Source: a virus
DNA: 36,929 nt
Reading direction: 5' to 3' (one strand)
Virus record (IMG/VR): IMGVR_UViG_3300047463_000123
Location: 1-36,929 of that record
Within the stretch, counting starts at the first letter, position 1. Every line of letters begins with the position of its first letter. The position numbers were made by a program, and so were the translations under genes. Below, in pieces: positions 30,333 through 36,929 of this stretch. Below the pieces are notes generated by a model, which was not told the origin of the DNA, did not search any database, and saw only the letters and a list, made by a program, of their open reading frames with translations.

Positions 30333-31222
30333 TGGCTTCGATATTTGTACAGATAGCCTCATATCACGACTTTGAATTGGCTAAGACAGTCTATGACTGC
30401 GTCAATAAGAGTAGCGGTAAACATCAGATTTGTTTTGGGATACATAACAATTTCAGAGAAGATAATCAGATATTCCTGCCGCTGGTACCCAATACTAAAA
30501 TCAAAGAGAGCAAGGCTCCAGAGAACATCGGAGTAGGCATCTCTAGGTCTATAGCAAATAAACTATATGACGGGCAGGACTACTATCTGCAGGTAGATTC
30601 TCATACTAGATTCTACCCACATTGGGATGATGAACTTGTCCGTAATATCAAGCAAGCAGAATCTGACAAGCCTCTTATCAGCGCCTATCCTGCATCGTAT
30701 ACTTACGATAGTAACCTTCAAGAACGATGCGAGTTTGATAGATCTGTAACTGAGGTTTGTTTTCAAGAAAATACTGGACAGTTTGAACAAAGCCTTATCC
30801 CGCATCAGCGGGCTGTAGCACATAAAGGAACTGGCAAGAATAAATCTATCTCTGCTGGGTTTATATTCAGCACTGGAGCCTATGCAGAACTTGGCTTTAA
30901 TGAGAAGATTATGTTCTGGGGTGAAGAGATACTCACCGCAGCTAGAGCATTTACTAACGGCTTTGACCTATTACTGCCAGACAAGCAATATATCTATCAT
31001 CTTTACTATGATCATTCAGCACCATTCCAGAAGAACTGGCGTAGGCATATTTGGCAAGACTTCCCAGAGGAATATCAAAAAATAGATGCTGAATCTAAGA
31101 AGTTAGTCTTTGAGATATTCGATAAAGAAATCATCGGACCAAAGGAATTAGGTTCAGTACGAACGCTTAGTGAGTATGGACAATACGCTGGTCTAGATTT
31201 TAAGGCAAGGAAAGTACTCTAA
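30332..31222 (+). CDS. Polypeptide GlcNAc-transferase-like glycosyltransferase (GT60/PF11397-like)
   Basis: 296 residues from ATG 30332 (TAATG with previous stop). N-terminal ASIFVQIASYHDFELAKTV starts the GT-A fold; the metal-binding motif is QVDSHTRFYPHWD with Asp89-Ser-His91; the later MFWGEEILTAARAFTNGFDL and a following HLYYDH complete the pattern recalled for the GlcNAc family (PF11397, GT60). Eukaryotic members attach GlcNAc to Ser/Thr or hydroxyproline on proteins, including mucins of trypanosomatids. Here the enzyme lies beside a Thr-run protein. The family match is from pattern recall. A different sugar donor or acceptor is possible. Confidence 0.75.
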   Translation: MASIFVQIASYHDFELAKTVYDCVNKSSGKHQICFGIHNNFREDNQIFLPLVPNTKIKESKAPENIGVGISRSIANKLYDGQDYYLQVDSHTRFYPHWDDELVRNIKQAESDKPLISAYPASYTYDSNLQERCEFDRSVTEVCFQENTGQFEQSLIPHQRAVAHKGTGKNKSISAGFIFSTGAYAELGFNEKIMFWGEEILTAARAFTNGFDLLLPDKQYIYHLYYDHSAPFQKNWRRHIWQDFPEEYQKIDAESKKLVFEIFDKEIIGPKELGSVRTLSEYGQYAGLDFKARKVL

Positions 31223-31237
31223 GAAACAAGGAGAGCA

Positions 31238-33148
31238 ATGGTCGACTACGACATTACAGAGGGTATCCCCGTACCTATTTCTAACCCGTCGAATACAGTT
31301 TCATATTCTCCTACTGCAGAAGCCTACGATATTGCTATCAATGGACAACCATTCTTTATAGCAGCATCCGATGAATCACCTTATCGCCGTGTCACGGCTC
31401 AGTATCGTAAGCAACAGATTGACCAGACTAGAGAGGCTGGAGAACAAACTCTTACTGGCTGGTGGGTGAGAAGCCAATCATCCTTCCATCAAGGAGCAGG
31501 TATCAAGTTCTTTGAACCACTTCAGGATGAAGGTCTACGCTTCCAGTTTACTGAATCTAAAGGTATTGATATCTGGACCAAAGGACAGGCAACCCTGTTG
31601 AACTCAACAGTGCGCTGTCTAAGTTCTGCAAATACTCCTATCATCATCGGTGCTAATGATGGAACTGATGACTGCCTCGTTATTGCAGATGGAACTGCTC
31701 TGAAGAAAGTAACAATGAGTAGCGATACTGCTACCTCATCTACCTATACTCAAGCAGGAACTCCAGCTACCATCTATGACTTAACAACTGATGGAACTAG
31801 ATACTGGTTTATCAATTCTACTCATATCCATCGCGGTAATATCGGTGGTACCACTAGCGATACTGAAATCTATGCTGCATCTAGCACAACAAATGCTCGC
31901 ATTAGATATGTCAAGCAACGCCTTATTGCTGCAGTCAATAACGCTCTACGTGAATTAGATCCTGCCCATACTGGCGGTGGCGCTATGCCTGCTGCCTTCT
32001 ATACCCATCCACAGACAGATTGGACTTGGACCACTATCTCAGAAGGTCCTGCTGCTATCTATGTTGGTGGCTATAGCCGCAAGAACTCATCTATCTACAA
32101 GATTACTCTTGACCTGACTGCTTCTAACTCTCTTGGATTTCCAGAGTTAAATGTACCAACAGTCACCGTTGACTTACCTGAAGGTGAAATCATCAACACC
32201 TTCGATACTTACCTTGGAACCTACGGAGTTCTCTGCACCAATAAAGGTGTGCGAATAGCAGTGCTATCTGCCGATGGAGATGTGGCCTACGGACCATTGC
32301 TTTTTGAAGGTGAATGCACTGATGTTATCTTCAGAGATAAGTTTGCCTATGTATCAACCACCGTTGGTTCTGAATCAGGTCTTGTTCGCATCGACCTATC
32401 AAGTCCTATAGAAGCCAATAGCCTCATCTTTGCTTACGCTTGGGATGTCTATGCCTCTGGTGAAACTACAGTATCTAACTCTGTAGCATTTCTTGGAGCT
32501 ACAGATCGTGTGGCATTTACAGTTCCTGGTGATGGAGTATGGATTGAATCTTACGGAGTCAAGGTAGCAAGTGGCTACCTGCAGACTGGTTATATCCGAT
32601 ATAACACCACTGAGAATAAAGTCTTTAAGTTCCTATTTCCACGATTTGATTCCACCGATGGTGGTCTATCTATCCAATCTATTGCTGAAAATGGTACTAC
32701 CTACACCATTGCAAACTTCTTAGAAGATTCATCTATCACTGAAGTAGGTATTCCATACCCAACAGGTGCTCACGAGTATCTTGGATTCAAGTTCACGATG
32801 ACTCGTGCTACTGGTGATAGTACTTTGTCACCACTATTTACTGGTTACCAAGTCAAGGCTCTGCCTGCAGTACCACGTCAGCGTCTGATTCAATATCCAG
32901 TTCTCTGCTACGACCACGAGACAGACCACTTCGGAGTAGAAGTAGGTTACGACGGTTCTGCTTGGGCAAGAATGTCTGCACTAGAAACAATAGAAAATGC
33001 TGGCGATACAGTCAGAGTAGAAGATTTCAGGACGGGTGAAACTTACATCGGACTGATTGAAGAGATGGACTTCATCAATAGAACACCAAGCGATAAGAGA
33101 TTCTCAGGCTTTGGTGGAATGTTGATGGTAACAATACGATCACTATAA
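31238..33148 (+). CDS. Large beta-rich tail protein
   Basis: 636 residues with AAGGAG upstream. Repeated beta-strand blocks (TPATIYDLTTDGTRYWFINS, SEGPAAIYVGGYSRKNSSIY, EGECTDVIFRDKFAYVSTTV) look like blades of a beta-propeller. The C-terminal part (YPVLCYDHETDHFGVEVGYD) resembles the end domain of phage minor tail proteins. It follows the glycosylation genes in the tail operon. A role in the distal tail is likely from context; the exact part is not recognised. Confidence 0.6.
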   Translation: MVDYDITEGIPVPISNPSNTVSYSPTAEAYDIAINGQPFFIAASDESPYRRVTAQYRKQQIDQTREAGEQTLTGWWVRSQSSFHQGAGIKFFEPLQDEGLRFQFTESKGIDIWTKGQATLLNSTVRCLSSANTPIIIGANDGTDDCLVIADGTALKKVTMSSDTATSSTYTQAGTPATIYDLTTDGTRYWFINSTHIHRGNIGGTTSDTEIYAASSTTNARIRYVKQRLIAAVNNALRELDPAHTGGGAMPAAFYTHPQTDWTWTTISEGPAAIYVGGYSRKNSSIYKITLDLTASNSLGFPELNVPTVTVDLPEGEIINTFDTYLGTYGVLCTNKGVRIAVLSADGDVAYGPLLFEGECTDVIFRDKFAYVSTTVGSESGLVRIDLSSPIEANSLIFAYAWDVYASGETTVSNSVAFLGATDRVAFTVPGDGVWIESYGVKVASGYLQTGYIRYNTTENKVFKFLFPRFDSTDGGLSIQSIAENGTTYTIANFLEDSSITEVGIPYPTGAHEYLGFKFTMTRATGDSTLSPLFTGYQVKALPAVPRQRLIQYPVLCYDHETDHFGVEVGYDGSAWARMSALETIENAGDTVRVEDFRTGETYIGLIEEMDFINRTPSDKRFSGFGGMLMVTIRSL

Positions 33149-33158
33149 GGAGCCAGAG

Positions 33159-33362
33159 ATGACCCCTGCTGACTGGGCTGGATTAGCCGTAGCAATAACA
33201 ACTATCGTCGCTGCATTTGCAGCAGCGGTGAGATGGCTGGTAAAGCATTACCTAACAGAACTTAAGCCCAATGGCGGGTCATCATTAAAAGACAAGGTCA
33301 ATGCATTGGAAGACAAGGTTGACCTACTCACCGAATTAGTTAAGGAAGCTTTGAGGAAATGA
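33159..33362 (+). CDS. Holin-like single-pass membrane protein
   Basis: 67 residues: one hydrophobic helix at about 7-27 (AGLAVAITTIVAAFAAAVRW), then a charged helical tail (DKVNALEDKVDLLTELVKEA) that looks like a coiled coil. It lies immediately upstream of the endolysin gene, as holins do. A spanin-like role is less likely in a probably monoderm host. Confidence 0.6.
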   Translation: MTPADWAGLAVAITTIVAAFAAAVRWLVKHYLTELKPNGGSSLKDKVNALEDKVDLLTELVKEALRK

Positions 33363-33842
33363 ATGAAAATCAAGATAGCAAAGAAGGCAAGCCCTGCTGC
33401 GATTGCACTCCTCCGACAAGCAACTGCCCTTGCACCGAAGAGAAAGAAAGCCTCTGACGGACTTCTGCCCAGCAGAGCGCATATCAAGCAGAACCCAAAC
33501 TCAGACCACAACACAGGTCTAGCAGTTGATTTAACTCACGATCCGAAGAATGGAATCGATTGCAATGTCATCTTTGAAATCCTTAAGAAGGATGAGCGCG
33601 TTACGTATCTTATCTTCAAAGGGCGCATCTGGAGCAAAGAGCGCAAGAAGGAAGGTAACCGCAAGTACACTGGTAGTAATCAGCACAATCATCACCTTCA
33701 CGCTTCTATTCACCCTGACCACGCTGGCAATACTGCTGACTGGTTCTGGTGGATAGAAGATAAACCCAAGGGTTACAACCTACGGGCGAAGTTGGGTCGA
33801 AGGCCCAAGAAGAAAGAAATACCCAGTCCAAAGGAGGACTAA
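33363..33842 (+). CDS. Endolysin, peptidase M15-like
   Basis: 159 residues starting at ATG 33363, directly after the stop of the holin-like gene. The zinc-peptidase signature SDHNTGLAVDLTHD gives His49 and Asp56, and NQHNHHLHASI about residues 107-115 supplies the third ligand. M15 enzymes cleave D-Ala-containing peptide cross-links in peptidoglycan; phage members act as endolysins. The N-terminal 40 residues are basic and the C-terminus is very basic (LGRRPKKKE), which may help binding to the anionic wall. No signal peptide, so release through a holin is expected. Confidence 0.85.
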   Translation: MKIKIAKKASPAAIALLRQATALAPKRKKASDGLLPSRAHIKQNPNSDHNTGLAVDLTHDPKNGIDCNVIFEILKKDERVTYLIFKGRIWSKERKKEGNRKYTGSNQHNHHLHASIHPDHAGNTADWFWWIEDKPKGYNLRAKLGRRPKKKEIPSPKED

Positions 33843-34036
33843 TGGATAAGAAGTTAAAGGCGGCTCTGCTCTCCTGGTTCCGCGCTGCAGCATCTGCTGC
33901 GGTAGCGCTCTACCTTGCAGGTGAGACAGATCCAAAGAAGCTAGGAACTGCAGCACTTGCAGGCTTCCTTGGCCCAGTACTGAAGTGGCTTGACCCATCT
34001 GCCACAGAGTTTGGACGAGGCGCTAAGAAGAAGTAG
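33842..34036 (+). CDS. Small membrane protein, second holin candidate
   Basis: 64 residues sharing a base with the endolysin stop (TAATG). One hydrophobic stretch (SWFRAAASAAVALYLAG, about 11-27) and a weaker one (LGTAALAGFLGPVLKWL), ending FGRGAKKK, a form common in small phage holins. Last gene of the late operon, followed by a strong terminator. Confidence 0.6.
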   Translation: MDKKLKAALLSWFRAAASAAVALYLAGETDPKKLGTAALAGFLGPVLKWLDPSATEFGRGAKKK

Positions 34037-34060
34037 TTCGTAAAGCAGCGAGGCACATAC

Positions 34061-34098
34061 GACCCCTGTTCCCTTAATTGGGAATGGGGGTCTTTTTT
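34061..34098 (+). terminator. Strong intrinsic terminator of the late operon
   Basis: GACCCC-TG-TTCCC pairs with GGGAA-TG-GGGGTC around a short loop and is followed by six T. It closes the rightward late transcript after the second holin candidate. Confidence 0.9.
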
Positions 34099-34192
34099 GC
34101 TGTCTATAGGCAGGCTCTAGAACACCCTTTTAACGGGGTTTTAAGGGGGATTTCAGCCACTTTCAGGCGAAGGTAGTAGGGTAATGTGGGTC

Positions 34193-34208
34193 GGCGTCTG
34201 AAAACGCC
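34193..34208. terminator. Weak hairpin after minus-strand genes
   Basis: GGCGT, six bases, ACGCC, downstream of the last leftward gene (34235). No T-run. It may help end leftward transcription; the 34099-34234 gap otherwise shows only AT-rich and G-run sequence. Confidence 0.25.
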
Positions 34209-34234
34209 TCAACTCAAAGTCAACTTACACCTGT

Positions 34235-34618
34235 TTACATAGGCAGAGAGTAGTCGGTATGAAGGAATCCGACGACTTTAATCTTCTTTCTAGTGTCCTT
34301 GAACTCTGTCGTAGTAGGCATCCAGCGTTCTTCCCAGAATGGTTCAGGTACCTTGAATAGGTCAAAGCCCCACTTACCAGCAGGCGTAGAGTTGATATAC
34401 CAAGGTTCCATTTCTCGGAACTTAGCCTCAAGAATGAGGCGGTCATACTTAGACTTCTCAATCAGCAGTTCTGGGTAGTGGGTATGTCTACATTTAAGTT
34501 CGATGTATAAAGCGTGTTCTTCAGAGATGCAGTCAAAGGAATCGAAGGTGGACTCTGATCTAACAAGGTCGGGAAATCTACTCTCCTTCAGATAGTCAAA
34601 GAGTTCCTGTTCTCTCAC
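34235..34618 (-). CDS. Possible PD-(D/E)XK nuclease-like protein
   Basis: 127 residues from GTG 34618. RSESTFDSFDCISEEHALYI is followed by ELKCRHTHYPELL, so the order Asp ... Glu-x-Lys with a preceding strand fits a small PD-(D/E)XK fold. It overlaps the XF1762-like gene by 4 bp. Nuclease activity is inferred; the catalytic set is only partly convincing. A host DNA degradation or self-mobilising role is possible. Confidence 0.45.
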   Translation of the reverse strand: MREQELFDYLKESRFPDLVRSESTFDSFDCISEEHALYIELKCRHTHYPELLIEKSKYDRLILEAKFREMEPWYINSTPAGKWGFDLFKVPEPFWEERWMPTTTEFKDTRKKIKVVGFLHTDYSLPM

Positions 34619-35055
34619 AATACCTTAGCCCATCTTTGTTTTGGCTCGGTTGGTTGGTCTGTTCTTCTAGGCTTTCCGTCGGTATGTTTCCATTGACCAC
34701 CAGATGTTATTGCTTCTAACTTCCAACCAGACGCTTTAAGGCTAGTTCCAGGTTCAGATTGAAGCACATATGTCTGTATCTTTTTATATCCCATTTCTTT
34801 TGCTATACGGGCACAAGCTCCATATAATTTAGAACAAGCATTGGTAGTTCCATCGGTACAAAGACGAGTAACTTCAGCTGTTTTACCGTCATCAGACAGA
34901 CGAGCAACTGGTCTTCCGACTATTGCTACCCCTATCAATACTCCATTTAATTCAAGACCAACACTCCATTTATGTCCTCGGCTTGGTTTATGATGTCGAT
35001 GAAGTTTTGCTATAAATTCATTTGCTGTTTTAAGTGTTATTGGCACTAAATTCAT
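34615..35055 (-). CDS. XF1762-like GNAT-fold protein
   Basis: 146 residues closely fitting the phage XF1762 pattern: ANEFIAKLHRHHKPSRGHKW, GVLIGVAIVGRPVARLSDDG, AEVTRLCTDGTTNACSKLYG, and YVLQSEPGTSLKASGWKLEA. The family is thought to have an acetyltransferase-like fold; the substrate is not known. It is common in actinophages and other phages. Middle gene of a three-gene leftward operon joined by 4-bp overlaps. Confidence 0.8.
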   Translation of the reverse strand: MNLVPITLKTANEFIAKLHRHHKPSRGHKWSVGLELNGVLIGVAIVGRPVARLSDDGKTAEVTRLCTDGTTNACSKLYGACARIAKEMGYKKIQTYVLQSEPGTSLKASGWKLEAITSGGQWKHTDGKPRRTDQPTEPKQRWAKVL

Positions 35056-35282
35056 ACTGCCTCTGGGTCATCCAATGGACAGGGAGCTTTCAGTAAATTA
35101 CCGCAGTTAGCACATTGCACATCTAGTGCATACCAACAGATTTCATACTTCTCAAACTGGACGTAGGTATTAAAGACAGTACAACCGCAGACGCATTGAT
35201 GCGTCGGTCCGATGTCTCGAAGGTCAGAAGCTGTAATCGGCGGTAGTTTATTTTTCCGCAGCGTTGGTAGACGGAGACGCAT
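35052..35282 (-). CDS. Small zinc-ribbon protein
   Basis: 76 residues from ATG 35282 (MRLRLPTLRKNKLPPITASD). Zinc ligands are CVCGC and CANCG in HQCVCGCTVFNTYVQFEKYE and VQCANCGNLLK. The frame is open to 35399, but the extra N-terminus (GC-rich, Ala/Arg/Gly) crosses a cluster of inverted repeats and is unlikely to be coding. AAAGG lies about 12 nt upstream of the chosen start. First gene of the leftward trio. Function unknown. Confidence 0.6.
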   Translation of the reverse strand: MRLRLPTLRKNKLPPITASDLRDIGPTHQCVCGCTVFNTYVQFEKYEICWYALDVQCANCGNLLKAPCPLDDPEAV

Positions 35283-35288
35283 TCTATC

Positions 35289-35446
35289 AGGCGCCTTTCT
35301 GCATCGGGCGCCTGCTGCTATTATTGCGCCCCCAAGGGCGCATCTATAACGGGCGCTGGGCGCACTGGCGCCCGTATTAGTAATTCGCCTACGGCTCATA
35401 TTTTAATCACCGATGGGAGTGTCGCAGGGGCGACACGCCGATAGGC
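35289..35446. repeat. Cluster of GC-rich inverted repeats between divergent genes
   Basis: At least four perfect stems in 160 bp: AGGCGCC/GGCGCCT (35289-35313), TGCGCCC/GGGCGCA (35325-35342), ACGGGCGC/GCGCCCGT (35349-35375) and GTGTCGC/GCGACAC (35419-35436). A GGGCGC/GCGCCC core recurs about seven times in 90 bp. The region separates leftward and rightward operons. A TATAAG box (near 35448) lies close to the Ntn-hydrolase start. It may be a folded RNA, a protein-binding array or a secondary origin. Confidence 0.5.
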
Positions 35447-35464
35447 GTATAAGATTTTCCAACT

Positions 35465-36028
35465 ATGACCACCCTCGTTGGAATCCAGTTAGAAGACAGT
35501 CTCTGCCTGGCGGCAGATAGTCAAATCACCGAAGACAATCTTCGGACCATCAGCACTGCTACTCCGAAGATTCTCCACATCGGTAAGTACCTGCTGGGCA
35601 TCGTCGGTGACTCTCGTCCTGGTGACATCTTGGCTTACAACTGGAAACCACCGACGTACAAAGGCGAAGATCCCGTTGCCTTTATGGGTAAGAAAGTTAT
35701 GCCGTCCATACTCACGGCCTTTAAGGAGAACAGCTATGAACCTTGGGAAGCGACCAAAGATAAAGATTCAGGATTTGATTACCTCATTGCGTTTGATGGT
35801 AATTTATTTCATATCGCTTGTGACCTATCGTTCATCGCGTCGGATCACGGTATCTACGGTCTTGGTACTGGTGGTCAGTTTGCTATGGGTTATCTCTATG
35901 ACCGCGTTACTCGTCTCACTATTGGCAATGTAGAGCAACACGCCCGACGTTCTGTTGAGATTGCATCGATGCTTGATATCAACACCTGCCCTCCTATACA
36001 GTGCGTCATACAAGAAAGGGGCAAGTAA
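35465..36028 (+). CDS. Proteasome/HslV-like Ntn-hydrolase
   Basis: 187 residues. The N-terminus MTTLVGIQLEDSLCLAADSQ has the catalytic set of 20S proteasome beta subunits and HslV. After removal of Met, Thr1 would be the nucleophile, Asp17 falls in AADSQ, and Lys34 in TPKI corresponds to Lys33. Later GIVGDSRPGD and GIYGLGTGGQFAMGYLYD fit the family glycine turns. The length is near that of HslV. It would assemble into a ring protease, or replace a host subunit. No unfoldase gene is seen. The TATAAG box about 15 nt before the ATG suggests a near-leaderless transcript. Confidence 0.75.
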   Translation: MTTLVGIQLEDSLCLAADSQITEDNLRTISTATPKILHIGKYLLGIVGDSRPGDILAYNWKPPTYKGEDPVAFMGKKVMPSILTAFKENSYEPWEATKDKDSGFDYLIAFDGNLFHIACDLSFIASDHGIYGLGTGGQFAMGYLYDRVTRLTIGNVEQHARRSVEIASMLDINTCPPIQCVIQERGK

Positions 36029-36210
36029 TGCAGACAGATATCGGTAGGTATACAGTTCATATCAATCGTTATTACATCAGTAACTTTGCTCTTGGTTTTG
36101 ATTACTACAACCTGCTGACACATCCTGAAGGAATCAAAGAGGCTTCAGTATTTCAGTTGAGTTTTCTATTCTTTAACATTACGATTACGAGGTGGCACAA
36201 ATGGATTTAG
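36028..36210 (+). CDS. Small protein of unknown function
   Basis: 60 residues, ATG sharing a base with the hydrolase stop (TAATG). Sequence MQTDIGRYTVHINRYYISNF is aromatic-rich with a later SFLFFNITITRW, possibly membrane-associated. It continues the operon of the Ntn hydrolase. No family is recognised. Confidence 0.5.
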   Translation: MQTDIGRYTVHINRYYISNFALGFDYYNLLTHPEGIKEASVFQLSFLFFNITITRWHKWI

Positions 36211-36290
36211 CTTGGGTAGCATTGATATGTTATTTTGTAATGCTTGGATTACTTCTATTCTTTAATCACGGAGCACATAAGAATGACTGA
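36201..36290 (+). CDS. 29-residue membrane peptide
   Basis: Begins MDLAWVALICYFVMLGLLLF, one transmembrane helix, then a short polar tail (NHGAHKND). A GAGGTGG sequence lies upstream and the frame overlaps both neighbours (10 and 8 bp). A micro membrane protein similar to others in the window. Confidence 0.45.
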   Translation: MDLAWVALICYFVMLGLLLFFNHGAHKND

Positions 36291-36929
36291 TATCAAAGAT
36301 AAGTTAATCAAGGCGTTACACGCCAAAGAGAACAACAGACCGCGTAGCACACAGGTGCAGATCGGTCCATCAGAATTGGGTGGATGCCGCCGTAAGGTTT
36401 GGTATCGACTCAACGACCAGCCAGAGACTAATGAGAATGAGTTAAAGCTGGCAGCCATAATGGGTACAGCCATACACTCAGCAATCGAATCTGCTTTTGC
36501 TGGTGACAACTCCATAATGCTTGAGACCACTGTTGAATATAACGGGATGAAAGCCCACGTTGATGCCTTCATATCGGACACGGGAGACGTCATCGATTGG
36601 AAGACGGTCAAGGCTAAAAACCTTTCCTATTTTCCGACGTTACAACAACGCTGGCAGGTGCAAACCTATGGCTACCTTATTGAAAAGTCTGGTGTGGGGA
36701 AGCCCAGAACTGTCAATTTGGTAGCCATCCCAAGAGATGGAGATGAAAGAGATATTAAGGTTCACTCAGAACCGTATGATGAATCAATCGCGCTGGAGGC
36801 GCTGAACTGGCTTGCTGCTATCAAGGAAGCCAAAGAGATTCCAGGACCAGAGCGAGATGAGAACTACTGTAAGTTTTACTGCAAATACTATGACGCATCA
36901 GGTGAGATTGGATGCGCTGGTATAAAAAA
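36283..36929 (+). CDS. Cas4/RecB-like Fe-S exonuclease, 3' truncated
   Basis: The reading frame from ATG 36283 stays open to the window end (215 residues). It has the PD-(D/E)XK set of RecB/Cas4 nucleases: GTAIHSAIE, VDAFISDTGDVIDWKTVK (Asp and Glu/Asp-x-Lys), and QRWQVQTYGYL (motif QxxxY). One Cys in GGCRRK near the N-terminus and YCKFYC with a later GCAG at the C-terminus suggest a 4Fe-4S cluster as in Cas4 and AddB. It probably acts in recombination or replication. No CRISPR array or other cas gene is present. Confidence 0.75.
   Translation, partial: MTDIKDKLIKALHAKENNRPRSTQVQIGPSELGGCRRKVWYRLNDQPETNENELKLAAIMGTAIHSAIESAFAGDNSIMLETTVEYNGMKAHVDAFISDTGDVIDWKTVKAKNLSYFPTLQQRWQVQTYGYLIEKSGVGKPRTVNLVAIPRDGDERDIKVHSEPYDESIALEALNWLAAIKEAKEIPGPERDENYCKFYCKYYDASGEIGCAGIK

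Noticed and set aside
35283-35399. N-terminal extension of the zinc-ribbon gene to 35399
   Set aside because: The added residues come from the GC-rich hairpin cluster and are compositionally unlike the rest; ATG 35282 is a reasonable start.
1-36929. tRNA or tmRNA genes
   Set aside because: Looked for T-loop-like sequences (GTTCRA) with flanking stems and acceptor ends; none convincing by eye. A tRNA scan would be decisive.
36283-36929. Cas4-like nuclease as evidence of a phage CRISPR-Cas system
   Set aside because: No repeats or other cas genes in the window; similar nucleases occur in phage recombination modules.

Overview
The window is part of the genome of a tailed bacteriophage (Caudoviricetes). 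It carries terminase large subunit, portal, scaffold and major capsid genes in order, followed by tail proteins and an endolysin with small membrane proteins. The capsid protein looks like the N4-gp56 major capsid family. Several features suggest an actinobacterial host: the Holliday junction resolvase and the lytic transglycosylase-like domain resemble actinobacteriophage proteins, and GTG starts are frequent. Moderate GC and many very small genes fit a phage of low-GC freshwater actinobacteria. The host assignment is inference, not proof. No tRNA, rRNA, integrase, insertion sequence or CRISPR array was seen. Both ends cut through genes, so the genome continues beyond the window.

Layout. (1) 1-4.6 kb, plus strand: a truncated glycosyltransferase and a nucleotide-sugar epimerase, then nucleic-acid genes (Holliday junction resolvase, primase split into zinc-finger and TOPRIM frames, Nmad1-like protein, endonuclease VII, sigma-like factor, FmdB-like zinc ribbon), ending at a hairpin terminator. 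(2) 4.6-7.2 kb, minus strand: a leftward train of at least twelve small genes joined by GTGA/TAATG overlaps. It includes zinc knuckles, mini membrane proteins and a secreted lytic transglycosylase-like protein. (3) 7.2-7.98 kb: a divergent non-coding region with a perfect DnaA box, iteron-like repeats, palindromes, a candidate promoter/operator and a structured RNA candidate that ends in a terminator just before terminase. (4) 7.98-23.2 kb: packaging and head genes, three large proteins that may be internal or ejection proteins, scaffold, capsid, and a cassette of tiny lysine-rich proteins. (5) 23.2-34.0 kb: tail and adsorption genes with glycosyltransferases and a threonine-run (mucin-like) protein among them, then an M15-like endolysin and two holin candidates, closed by a strong terminator. 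(6) 34.2-35.3 kb, minus strand: nuclease-like, GNAT-like (XF1762) and zinc-ribbon proteins. (7) 35.3-36.9 kb: a GC-rich hairpin cluster, then a proteasome/HslV-like Ntn hydrolase, two tiny proteins and a truncated Cas4/RecB-like Fe-S nuclease.

The strongest lead is the mucin-like protein (runs of 20, 8 and 8 Thr separated by AAP) encoded about 200 bp from a transferase that resembles the eukaryotic-type polypeptide GlcNAc-transferase family. More sugar genes lie in the tail region and at the left edge. Together they suggest an O-glycosylated virion protein made by a phage-encoded pathway. The second lead is the structured RNA candidate upstream of terminase.
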